Positions 45,086 through 55,858 of a stretch of DNA of 64,000 nt are shown piece by piece. The position numbers and the translations under genes were made by a program. The stretch lies in NCBI GenBank assembly GCA_015680905.1, contig CM027380.1:53275001-53339000 (forward strand), given 5' to 3'. Every line of letters starts with the position of its first letter. Within the stretch, counting starts at the first letter, position 1. The notes under the pieces are model-generated. The model saw only the letters and a list, made by a program, of their open reading frames with translations, was not told the origin of the DNA and did no database searches. The stretch comes from Coptis chinensis. Lineage: Eukaryota; Streptophyta; Magnoliopsida; Ranunculales; Ranunculaceae.

Positions 45086-45723
45086 TGTCCGTATAGTTGG
45101 ATATATTTCTTTTTCTTTTTCTTTCTTACATGTATGACGTTAGTATAAGTTTAATTATATGTTTAATATTATATGTTTGTTTGTTTTGTTTTGTTTTCTT
45201 GTGGAATTGGTATATGAGTAGAAGGTAAAACAAATACATCATGCCAAAATTTTCCATTTTTTCATGCATTTCATATATGTTTTCAAAAATACAAAAACCC
45301 AAAAAGATTTCATAGTAGAATAAATATCCCTAGTATAATAAACCATGTATTTCTCATTCTATATCAAACAGCCCATGCCCCAAACTTATTTGGGGGTGGT
45401 GTATTTTCATCATAAAAAACAGAATACAGATGTATCACTATTTTTGCTCATGTTTCTATGGTAATCTCTTTTCTTATCTCTTCATATTTTGAGGACCAAG
45501 CATAGTTCTATTTGGTGGTATGGTATAGTAACATTTTGCAAAAACTATGCATTTTTTATATAATAGATATAATAGTATATTTCTTCCTTTTTAATTTTTT
45601 TTTTGAAAAAGACCAAAAATATTTTTCCATTTAGTATCAAAAAGTCTTGTTTCCTTTTTCTATGATGAATAAAAAATTTAGAAGTCTCATTATAGTAATA
45701 GAGTAAAGATTCGTTCTTCGTAC
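45086..45723 (+). other. AT-rich 3' region of element C
   Basis: Non-coding. CCCCAAACTTATTTGGGGGTGG (about 45377-45398) is the phrase Athila elements carry near the end of their internal region. No gene seen. Confidence 0.45.
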
Positions 45724-45733
45724 TTAGACTAAT

Positions 45734-45777
45734 CACTTAACGGGTATAATGTACAACGTACTATACATGTTTTTGCA

Positions 45778-45817
<40 letters not shown>

Positions 45818-47195
45818 ATTATTATTATTTTTTTGCACTGTAGTACTCTATACAATTAGTTTTTTTTTTTACACTTTTAGACTATGACTCAATTCTAGTC
45901 GGTTAATGCTAATGTGGCCACCGGAATACACAACGTGTCCGTTCATTTCATTAGGTGGCATTAATAAAGCACGTGAGAAACATGTTTTGTTTTTCTTAAA
46001 AACTAAAAAAAGAAATTAAATACCAAATTCACAACTTCTTCTCTACGAAACCAGTTCACATAAACCCTATTACATAAAAGAATCAAACAAACTTAAAACA
46101 CAAAAACTAAACCTAAAGCACGACACACTTGACTGTGAAATTAAAACAAACTTAACACACAAAAACTAAACCTAGAACATGACACAAATCCAAGCCTAAC
46201 TTCAAACACCACAACAACACTTCAGTCAACACAACCTCTTCTTCGTCATGCTCGTCATCCATACACCAGCAGCATGTAAAGCCAACACAACCTCTTTAAC
46301 TTGCTGCCTAGATGACCCTACTGGTGTTGGTGTTGGTATTGATGTTTGTGTTGATGGTGATACTACTGCTACTTCTGCTAGTAGCCTGGGTGATCTTCTA
46401 AGGCGTCTCTTAAATCTTGGTGGAACTTCTGGACTTGGTTCTCGTTCTCGTCGAGCTTCACTTCCCTCTCCATTCTCCTCCATCATTTCAATACAACAAA
46501 TTTTGCCACAATCAGTACAAACTCTCAAACATATCTCATCATCTTCCATCGCAATCTCCATAAATATCCTCCTACCATTCTTTGTTTACATCATTTTTCG
46601 AACTGCTTCAACTGATTTCTCAAATTGTTTACTATCTCCTTGAATTTCAAATACCTTTCCCTTCACCATTATTTGTTTTCACAAAATAAACCTAACTATA
46701 GTCTGTTTGAGTTCTTACCCAGCAAAAAAAAAGTCTGTTTGAGTTTTTATAGCAATTTAAGCCAATAAATACATCCAACTGATTAATCCATTTCTCAATC
46801 CTCACACATATTCAAATTTCAAATAATTTCTATTTACAAGACAATATTTATGCATGGTTTATTAGGTGTTGACACTTGTTAGTTGATGTCTTTTTAGCCA
46901 TACCCATTTTTAATTTTCAAACAAGGTTAAATGGGTGCGAAAAAAATGGGGAAGGAGAGTAAAATGGGTCACGTGCCTTTCATGTGCTGTTTTCAACTGT
47001 TGTGGCATACCAAACAGTGATATGATGCCACGGTAGCAAAAAAAATGACATGTCAGCATTTTTTGACTGGAATTTGGCCCATGGTTGTTACCTGAAAGAA
47101 AAACCATTGTACAGAGTACTGCCGTACAAAAAAAAAGTAAAGTATCTAAATTGCAAAAAGATGCAAAGTACGTTGTACATTATGACCATTAAGTG
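45734..47195. mobile_element. Non-autonomous Mutator-like element with captured frame
   Basis: Perfect 10-bp target duplication TTAGACTAAT at 45724-45733 and 47196-47205. The terminal inverted repeats begin CACTTAA and share ATAATGTACAACGTACT and GTTTTTGCAATTTA / CTTTTTGCAATTTA, and after a gap AGTACTCT(A/G)TACAAT, giving ~100-130 bp. Long inverted repeats with a 9-11-bp duplication are Mutator hallmarks. An (AT)n(ATT)n microsatellite at 45781-45829 has expanded inside the left repeat. There is no transposase. The core carries a minus-strand frame. Confidence 0.88.
46226..46669 (-). pseudogene. Unidentified frame inside the Mutator-like element
   Basis: ATG at 46669 (MVKGKVFEIQGDSKQFEKSV) runs 27 codons to a TAA, then the same frame goes on past a second ATG at 46561 for 111 codons to TGA at 46226. 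The second part has Cys residues (LRVCTDCGKICCIEMM), an Arg-rich patch (RFKRRLRRSPRLL) and a Ser/Thr/Pro tail. If the second ATG is used the 111-codon frame is intact. I recognise no family. Being wholly inside the inverted repeats and denser in coding-like sequence than its surroundings, it may be a captured host gene piece. Confidence 0.4.
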
Positions 47196-47205
47196 TTAGA
47201 CTAAT

Positions 47206-48088
47206 ATACGTACAATAGTTTTTGCATCTTTTTCATTAATGACATTCATCAGCATTTGTTTGTATATAGCAGTGAGTTTTCGAAGCCAATGTTAAAACAA
47301 TTAAGTTCCATATCCTGTGAGAATCTAGCCAAAAACCTCATCTGAATGATTATTGAGTGATGACCCAAAGGATGTCCGGATAGAAAGACCACACGTCCAC
47401 CTGCTTTATCACCACGCCATATTCTAAGAGAGAATTTAGGCCATTTTTGGATTGATATAGCCAAATAAGAGTTAAAACCCCAAAAAGATAGTTTTCCTCT
47501 AGTTACCCCTCTTGAGCCTTCACCTTTTTCTTAAAGCCTTTTTATTTTTCACCAAAAATTCTTAACCCGTTACAACACACAATAAAAAGCTTACCCAGCT
47601 GACAAGTTGAGAACTGGAAAAAAAAAAAAAAAGATGACTTTGTACAAAAATAAAACAATTATTTTCTTCGAAAAAAAAAATACACATCCAAAACCAAAAC
47701 TCCAAAAATCAAAGGAGTCAAAAAAATCGAATCTCGCAAAAGTTTAAAATCAAAAGGAGACGATATCAAAAACAAAAAGAAACAAAAGCAAAGTTAGAAC
47801 TCCAAAAAATTCACAATCATATGGAGTCACAAAGCCAAAAGGCTAAAAGAATGTATCACAATGCGGAAGCAAAAGAACAAAACGAGGTTTTTCTCTGGTT
47901 GCAAGTATCTTGAAGACCCAGTTTCTCAACTTATCATATTTTGTTTTTCCCTTCCTTTTTCCTTCTAAACCATCACCCTAACCCCGTAACTCCAAATAAA
48001 AGACCTCTAGCTCAATTAGGAATAGGATGGTGTGATAGTAAATGGCAAGCGTGATCAATCGACCCTGGTTTCTTTTGACGTCATTTGA
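47206..48088 (+). other. 3' region of element C between inserts
   Basis: Non-coding and A-rich (A runs at 47619-47633 and 47671-47680). No gene seen. Confidence 0.5.
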
Positions 48089-48093
48089 GTATG

Positions 48094-49579
48094 TGATAAA
48101 TGTAAAATGATAGTTTTACCTACGAATAAGTAACGAGACTCAAACATAAGTAAAACTAAAACTATTTTCGTGTCTATTTATCAAAGTTTTCTACTCTCGA
48201 ATGCTATCGCAATAGAGTTTGAGTAGAAGATTCGTTCCACTCCTAATTATTTAGTATTGGCGTTTTCTATTATTATCGGTCCTATCCAAAGTTAATGAGA
48301 GTATGATGGGAATTATACTACGATGCAAATTATGCTAACAAGATACGATAATTTAACAAATAATACTAAGGTTTGAATCTAGATAAAGAATTAGGGGAAT
48401 TTCATTCTACCTTGAATCTAACTTAATAAACTAGTATAGATTGTTGTAATCCAATTATTATCGTAAGAACGTAAGAATTGGTTGTTCTAATCCCTAATCA
48501 ATCATGGAAATCTCTACCAAATAATGACTAGCATGTGAAGAAGTTCAACCCATTCTCATGGCGAATCAACTACCTTCTAGAGTGGAATAGAATCTTACAA
48601 CTAGTTCTACACTACACAATCAAGTTTTCATCAAGGCTTCATCAAACCCCTCTAATGGAGATTTAGCTTTGATTCATCAAACTATCATTTCCATATGAAT
48701 TGAAGCAAGACATGATATAAAGATTCTAAATTTGCTTATTTGACTTAAATGGAAATCTACTCATGCAAGATTTAATTGAACTAATAATGATAAATAATTA
48801 AATCTATGAATTGAAACTACAATAATTTAATGAAAATGAAATTAGATTATGAAGAACTAATTAACTTTATTGATCTAATGAATAGCAATAACAATAATTC
48901 AATAACTGAATTTAAAACAAGATAAAAAAAACTAATTAATTAATGGAGTCTAAATCTAGATCTAAAACTATTCTCTAATGGCTACCTAATTTTCTACTTG
49001 CTTAAGAGTTAAGTTTTGTGTGTTCAAAAGGAGGAGACAAGATCCACATTTTGTGCATGGGCTGAGGAGCCATGTTTTGGGCCGGAAAATCGAGCCTAAA
49101 ACCCAATTTCTTCAGTCCATAAAGGCCTTTTAGCTAGATTTTGCTTCAACAGATTTTTCGTCCACCTCTACTTCTCTTATTGGGTCAAGGTTTAAACCAT
49201 TGGAAAGCTCTTTCAGAGACGGCCATTTTGACATAAGGTAGGCCCAATTCCGAGGTCTGAGTCGAAAGATACGGCCTTCAGAAGTTATGCGGACTTTTGT
49301 GCGCTGTTTCTGCCCGCGTTGACTTTGACTTTTCAGCTTTGACCGGGTTTTTAAAAAGGCGTTTTCTCCTTGAATCTTGGCCTTTAATCACATAACTTCT
49401 TAGCAACCAACCCTTGCTCCTTTATCTCGCAAAAGTGACACATTTCTGCACATAATTGACTCCAATGCCTGGAATACATAAAAATACGTAATCAGCATTA
49501 ACTCTTATTTATTACTCACATAATTGGTCTAAAAGTATTATTGTTAGGGGGTTAAAACTACAGTTTTGGGCTCTTATCA
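48094..49579 (-). mobile_element. Solo LTR near the 3' end of element C
   Basis: Minus-strand start TGATAAGAGCCCAAAACTG at 49579; the far end TGATAAATG... begins at 48094. Target duplication GTATG is at 48089-48093 and 49580-49584. 1,486 bp, non-coding. Related to the LTRs at 12846-14621 and 38673-40070 by its opening sequence. Confidence 0.85.
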
Positions 49580-50102
49580 GTATGCGAGGAATATAAGTGC
49601 TTGCTGCACTTGAGAGAACGAACCTTGAGTGAATTTATCAGAGAGTTGTGATTGCAACACACCCGTGTGAGAACCCACCTTAAGGGCGCTCTCCAAAAGT
49701 CTCAGAAACAACTATGTTTTTGTATTTCATTGCTCATGTTTTGCACATTTATCTTTAGATGATTAAATTACTGTACATATGTTATTCTAAGTTCAAAAGA
49801 GCTTGTCCGTATTCTCTGCTAATGAGATGTATGAACTTCTGAGAATAAATAAGAAAACAAGCTAGACCTTTATACTAAATAGAAGAATTGAAGTTTGTGA
49901 GTACCTTCACTGGAAAACTCTCACAAGACTTAAGCTCGTCCACTATGGGATTCCAAGTGGTTTAAGGCCTTGTTGCAAATGGTCACTGCAATCGCACTCT
50001 GCAAAACGAGATTAGTATAACTTATAATAAATCACTCATTTGTGATCTTAGTTTTTTCTTTCATCCTTGCTTGAGGACAAGCAAGATGCTATTTGGGGGT
50101 GG
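49580..50102 (+). other. 3' end of element C with polypurine tract
   Basis: Contains the paragraph shared with element B (CTTCACTGGAAAACTC...GTTTAAGGCCTTGTTGCAAATGG, 49908-49980). It ends GAGGACAAGCAAGATGC then TATTTGGGGGTGG (50090-50102), the polypurine tract just before the 3' LTR. Confidence 0.7.
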
Positions 50103-50956
50103 TGATCAGCTCTCAAATGTGCATTTTATTACTTTTATATTACTGCATTACAGCCCGTCTTACGCTTAACGAAAAGATAACTTATAGCTTTTATTGCCTT
50201 TTTCAGGATATGGAGAATTTCAGACCACTTATCATAAAAGCTGCGTCTTAGCACCAAAAGGAGCCTTAATCGGGCTTATTATGAAAACCAGAAGTTGCTA
50301 TGGAAAAGTGCTAAAAAAGTCCAAGTCAACGGTCAAAGTCAAAGGTCAAGGTCAAATGTCAAAGTCCTCAACTCAGAAGACCAAAGATGGAGCTGAGACC
50401 CTTATCTCAAAATATGACATTATCTAAAACCTACCTTGGTCAAGAAGAAATAAAAAAAAGAAAAGAAAAAGCAAAAGTGAAGTGTGAGGTGTCTCAAAAG
50501 TGATGGAGGAGGGCAAATCAGTAAAAATCAAAAGTAGGGGTATATAATATAAAAGCTAGGGAGAGAGAAAACATCAATTGCTTTAGGGTCCAAACCATTT
50601 GGTTTGTTTTAATTTTCTTGTATAGTTTTCAATTCAAGTCCTTTACTTTATTGTTCTTCATTTCCTTTATTTAAATCTTGTATTTTACTTTGTTTGCTTT
50701 AATCAATCTATTTTATCTTATCTTATCTTGTTGTTCTTATTTCAATCTTCAATCAATAGTTCTTTCAATGTTTTAATGTCATTTCCATACCAACAACTTG
50801 AGTTTTCATATTTTCATTAACTTAAAACCAATCAAATCTATACCAAGAGTATACCTTTCTTCTTCTTAACTCCCATACTTAACTCCAAACAATTTAGGAT
50901 GAATCTCATTTCTTACAATACTCTTTGAAGTTACCACCACTTATACACAAACTTCA
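50103..50956 (+). mobile_element. 3' LTR of element C
   Basis: Starts TGATCAGCTCTCAAATG and ends ...CACAAACTTCA, followed by the duplication ATAAC (50957-50961) that matches 36436-36440. 854 bp against 839 bp for the 5' copy. Confidence 0.9.
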
Positions 50957-50961
50957 ATAAC

Positions 50962-51328
50962 CTCTAAAACTAGAGTACTACTGTGGTTTACAAAGACATA
51001 GAAAGAGGACAGTTTCATATTTCAACAATTATTATAATTCTCCATAAGAATTATATTACTAAATAGGAACACTTCTAATTGCCAATATATTCTAGAAGGT
51101 AATGGATGCACACTAATAACTCTATGTTTTTTAAAAGGTAAAGTCCAAGTATTGTTGATTATTACTTGCCCCATGTCACATGACAATATGTGGAACATAG
51201 AATATTCTTACATACTTATGAGATCAAAATTAGAAGGCAATGATCAATCTAGACTCATTGTGGTACTATCAAACACATCCCCACATGCGTCATAACAATC
51301 TGCCACATACTACACGTCAATTAATACT
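50962..51328. other. Junction region, end of element A LTR and unassigned sequence
   Basis: The first ~30 bases may be the tail of element A's 3' LTR. The rest is AT-rich with no gene. Confidence 0.35.
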
Positions 51329-52010
51329 GTCCCCACTTAGTCACTGCGGACATCTAACAGTGAGTGAGTTTTTTACTCTGATAGTAGCTTCCAAAGAGGT
51401 TGTCACACATCCTAGCTAGGACTTCTCCAACCAGAGCACACTTAACTACGAAGTTCCCACAGAGTTTGCAGCCAAGCAATCTGGAGAAGGCCTCGACGTC
51501 AATGTATTTCAGATCAATTACTAAGCCCCTAATCTGGAACATTTTTTTAGATGGTAGAATGCATACCTAGCGCAACCCTCATCACACAGGCTAGGTGCCT
51601 TTTGAAGTACCTGGCGCAAACTTTCCACATGGGATAGGTGTCTTTCTAGTATATTCGTCGCATACTAAACATTGTTAAGTCCTCACTTTGTCATTGTGAA
51701 CATCTGACATTGTAGGGTATTCACTCTGATAGCTCCCCGGGGGTCAGTCATCCCAGTACTACTCCCATCAGAGTATGCTTAACTAGGGAGTTTCCACCGA
51801 ATATGCATCCAAACAACCCAAAGAAGGCCTCAACACCAGTATATTGTACATCAATTACGTAAGCCCCAGATCTTGAACAACTTCCTAGATGGTGGAATGC
51901 ATACCTTGCACAACCCTCACCCTACAGACTAGCTAGGCACATTTCCAAGTACCTAACATAACCTCTCCCCACAGGATAGACGCTTTTCCAGTATACCCCC
52001 ACGAGGTATA
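51329..52010 (-). mobile_element. Cassandra-type LTR pair carrying 5S rRNA-like sequence
   Basis: Two ~337-bp direct repeats in tandem (about 51329-51678 and 51679-52010; matching CTTAACTA points at 51441 and 51778). Each contains on the minus strand a sequence resembling the 3' two-thirds of plant 5S rRNA: copy 2 reads AACTCCCTAGTTAAGCATAC, then GAGTAGTACTGGGATGACTG. LTRs with embedded 5S sequence define the Cassandra TRIM family (established knowledge). The tandem spacing leaves almost no internal region and no clear primer-binding site, so it is a recombined or tandem Cassandra. These are not functional 5S genes: A-box and C-box bases are changed and the context is LTR. Confidence 0.75.
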
Positions 52011-52329
52011 ACCAATGTGGTGTTCTTCCAATACTGCCTAATATTGTGATTTTGGGTCTCCTCAATCTGAATTTGTGAGCTACAAAGGCAAAAAAACATA
52101 TAACGTCAGTTGCATAACAAATGCCAAGACCATCAAGACGAAATGAGGGGTTGATGAGCAAGCGCCGTTAGAGATAACCAAAACTAGAGCAATATAATAA
52201 AGGCTATTCTTAAATACACTCTCCATTTCTAAGAGGGCACTCTCCAACCCGGAATTTGTTATTACATTTGTGTCCCAACTTAAAACCCATGTTTTCTAAG
52301 AGGGCACTCTCCATCAAAAATAGTGGTAA

Positions 52330-52650
52330 CCTCCTATTGCCCTTAACTAACTAATTTGCACTGTGCAACTCTATACACTATCAAAATACACTCTCTTTCT
52401 CCAATTATCTACATCCAATTCATTCAATTTTTCTTGACTCAACTCAACTCAATTTTCCTTGACTCAACTCAACTCAATTTCCCTCTACTTCTCAACTCTC
52501 AATACCTCTATATTTTAACTCTAAAATGAAGTATGTATCATTATCCAACTCTCAAATGAGCGATTTATCGTACTACAAATACCACATCTCAATCTCGAAT
52601 AAATTGAAGATTATATGATGTTAGAAGAATCAATTGAACATGAAAAATAA
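52330..52650 (+). pseudogene. Duplicate of the 5' end of the Mutator-like gene
   Basis: Aligns with 55690-55960: the same CTTTCTCCAATTATCTACATCCA, ACTCAACTCAACT and CCCTCTACTTCTCAACTCT, then an ATG (52527) with a frame reading MKYVSLSNSQMSDLSYYKYH, similar to MEEPSLPNSHMDDSSQYNNP at 55859. It stops after about 30 codons and no transposase follows. Three GAGGGCACTCTCC copies lie upstream at 52230-52320. Confidence 0.6.
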
Positions 52651-53436
52651 ATAAATTGGAGATTAATGTAATTGAAATTGCCTAATGGAATTGAAACTAA
52701 ATGAATTATGATAGTTTGAATCTTAGATTTCAAAATAAATTTTGTGTAATCTTGATGTATGTGCTATTTTGATGAGCGGTAACACATTGTCGTAAAATAT
52801 TATAAACCACGGTAGCGGGTTCTTTGAAACATAACCATAAATTACAGTGTCGGGTTACCACTTACCAAGTAAAGATACAACAAATAGACACCAAAAATTC
52901 ATAAACCATTCGGTATCTTGTTGTTGTGTTGTCAAATTCTAATATTTAAATATTTCATCATCTATTTGATAATCATTTGATTAATAATTAGCATATTTTA
53001 ACTTATTTGTAGTTGTTTTAGGTGATAACTTAGTAGAAAACATTTAGGTTATAATTTTTTATTTTCGAATTGGTAGCAATTGTACATGTCTCTAGGGTTT
53101 GAATAAATATAGTTCTAACTAGACTTTGAATCTAACATCTAAATTTTTTACTAACAAATTAAAATTGAATTATATAATATAATTTAAACCCATTCTCCAA
53201 TCTATAATAAAGCGTTTAGATTATAATTTTTTATTTTGGAAAATGTTTGAATTAGTACAGTTCTAACTACACTTTAAAACTTTACCTACATATTAAAATT
53301 GGATTAGGCGATATAATTATTTAAATTAACCCGTTATGTTATCCAATCTATAATAAAACGTTTGAGTTGTAATTTTTATTTTAGAATTAGTAGCAACTTT
53401 ACTTACGTTTAGGATTTAAGGTTTGAAACAAGATCA
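52651..53436. other. AT-rich region, no gene seen
   Basis: Repeated phrases such as CTAACTA(G/C)A(C/T)TTTGAATC and AATAAA(A/G)CGTTTA(G/A)ATT(A/G)TAATTTTT recur at about 53112-53400 and again after the hAT insert at 54130-54400, so this is a degenerate tandem repeat of ~170-190 bp. Confidence 0.5.
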
Positions 53437-53444
53437 GTTCTAAC

Positions 53445-54126
53445 TAGGGGTGGCAATTGGTCATGCGTGTTGGGTCGGATTAGGTGTTTGTGTCATATCT
53501 GGGTCGCGTGTTAGGAGAGCAAACCCAAATCACTTAATTATTAATCGTGTCGAGTTTGTTAAACCCAAACCCAACCGCCTATATAATAGGTTACCTAACA
53601 GGGTGACCCGCTAAGCCAACGGGTCAATTTCAAATCATTTTGGATCGGATTCTGAGACAACCTAAATGCAAAATATTTAGTATTTCACGATTTTATTTAT
53701 CAAAAAAATATATCAAAAAATATATATATTAATTCTCAAGAATCATTCATAATTCAATTACATATCAATGAAAATTGAATAACGAAACATGTATTTATCG
53801 AATGAATCAATATGACAGCTAATCCTTCTCATTTTAGTCGTTTATTTTAAGTTGTTGGGATAGTGAGATTTTAAAAAATAATTCACTTGTCTTAAAACAG
53901 GTTATACATATCACGGGTTGATGACCCGACCCATTAGACCCGAGAACTAATCGGGTCTACCAACGGGTAACTCGGGTTAACATATGTGACCCCCAACCCA
54001 TTTATTTGTGGGTTAGGCAGGTCAACCCTTAAATGACCCAAAAGCCTTTTTCCTAATCCAAACCCGCTAATTTAGGTGGTCGGATTAGGTCGGGTCAGAG
54101 AGGGTGGTACAAAACTGTCACCCCTA
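53445..54126. mobile_element. hAT-type non-autonomous element
   Basis: Perfect 8-bp target duplication GTTCTAAC (53437-53444 and 54127-54134). Terminal inverted repeats are TAGGGGTGGCAATTG at the left and TAGGGGTGACAGTTTTG (complement) at the right. Many GGGT/ACCC subterminal motifs lie near both ends. 682 bp, no frame. 8-bp duplications and TAGGGGTG termini are typical hAT features. Confidence 0.9.
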
Positions 54127-54134
54127 GTTCTAAC

Positions 54135-55178
54135 TAGACTTTATTTGAATCGATTTAACATCTAAATTTTTACCAACAAATTAAAGTTTGATTAAATGAT
54201 ATAATTTAAACCTATTTTCCATTCCATAATAAAACATTTTGATTATTATTTATGATTTTAGAATTGATATGTAGCATTTGTACATATGTTTGTGGTTTAG
54301 CCAATACAGTTCTAACAATAATAGAACTATAAAAAAAAAAAAAAAAAAATCAATATAGTTCTAACTATATTTTGAATCTAGTATCTAACATCTAATACAT
54401 TTGGAAGTTAATATTCATTATCTAATCTAACACCTATTTTATTATTATTTTTTCAATTTGTAATAGTATCAAAATTTGAGATTCCTCGATATTCCCAATT
54501 TAGAGTTTAGGGTTTTGGGGTTTAAGGTTAGACATCTCGATATTTTAATATTTCAATTATTTCGATATCTCAACATTTGAAATTGAGTTTTCATTTTAGA
54601 CCAATTATTTCAATATTTCAAAACAATTTTGATATTTCGACCAATTATTCAATAATTCAATACTATTTCAATATTTTGCCCAATTGTTTTTATGAAATTT
54701 CGAAATCAATTTATTCTCTTTTTAAGTTGATTTGAATTTCCCTCTCAAAATCAAACTCAAAACTCATTTTCAACTTTTTTGTTTCCCCCTCAAATTCAAA
54801 TTGAAATTCAAACCCAAATTTTAGCCTTTTTTCTACTCTCTTTCTTTCCCCACCCTCAAATCTACTTCTCTTTAAACACTTCTTCTCCATTCCTAATATA
54901 GAAACTTACAAAAATTCAAAACTATAGGAGAAAACTCACCCAATCCACACACTTACAAGGATTTCTCTTCTCCACTTCAATTATTTTCTTTAAGTTGGGT
55001 ATATGTCTAACTATTTCCTTTTTGTTGAATTTAAGTCTAATTTAAGCACATTGAAAGCTTACATTGGAATTGGAAGTGGAAGTTGACAACATATGTCATG
55101 GGTTTGGGACAAAAGTTGTTATGAAAGGGAAGGGAAAAAAAAATGAATTGTAGAATGTAGAATGTTGTAATCTTCCCA
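54135..55178. other. AT-rich region, no gene seen
   Basis: Begins with the continuation of the degenerate repeat split by the hAT insert. Later parts are rich in TTTCAATATTTC-like phrases. An A run lies at 54330-54348. No open frame of interest. Confidence 0.5.
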
Positions 55179-55179
55179 A

Positions 55180-55680
55180 TCTTATGTTAATTTCGGTAAC
55201 TGGTTACTACTTTATAAATACAATTTTCAGCAACTGAACACCAAAAGTTTGAGTAATTTTCAGCAACTAGATACCATTTATTAAATTAGTAATTGGATAC
55301 CGAAATTGAGTTTTCATTTCGGTAACTAGTTACCACTTTACAAATACAATTTTCAGCAACTGAACACCAACATTTTGAGCAAGTTTCAGCAACTATATAC
55401 CATTTATCAAATTAGGATACCGAAATTAAGTTTTACAAATACAATTTTCAGCCACTAAACACCAAAATTTTGAGCAATTTTCAGCAACTATATACCATTT
55501 ATCAATATTTCAATTTAAGGTTTAAGGTTTAGGGTTTAGGGTTAGACATCTCGATATTTCAATATTTCACCCAATTATTTTAACATAAATTCAATATTTC
55601 ACCCAATTATTTTAACATAAATTCAATATTTCACCCAATTATTTCAATAAAAATTCAATATTTTGCCATATTGTTCTTAA
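55180..55680 (+). repeat. Repeat block on the left side of the Mutator-like gene
   Basis: About three units with GGTAACTGGTTAC, ACAATTTTCAGCAACTGAACACCAAAA and GATACC..TTTAT(C/T)AAATTAG, the same family and orientation as the array at 59160-60285. It is followed by three ~32-bp units AATATTTCACCCAATTATTTTAACATAAATTC (55555-55660). Confidence 0.75.
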
Positions 55681-55858
55681 CTAATATACACTTTCAAAAT
55701 ACACAACCTTAAAATACAACTACACACCATCAAAATACAAATCCTAAATACAACTACACTTTTCTCTTTCTCCAATCATCTACATCCATACTCTTAACTC
55801 AACTCAACTTTCCTCTACTTCTCAACTCTTAATATCTTCACCTCTTACCTCATCTCAA

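Noticed and set aside
46248..46643. Plus-strand 131-codon frame opposite the captured frame in the Mutator-like element
   Set aside because: The minus frame has the more protein-like composition and extends upstream in the same frame; the plus frame is its mirror.
51385..51805. Two minus-strand 5S rRNA genes
   Set aside because: Only the inner part resembles 5S, with many promoter-region substitutions, and it lies in LTR repeats; Cassandra explains it.
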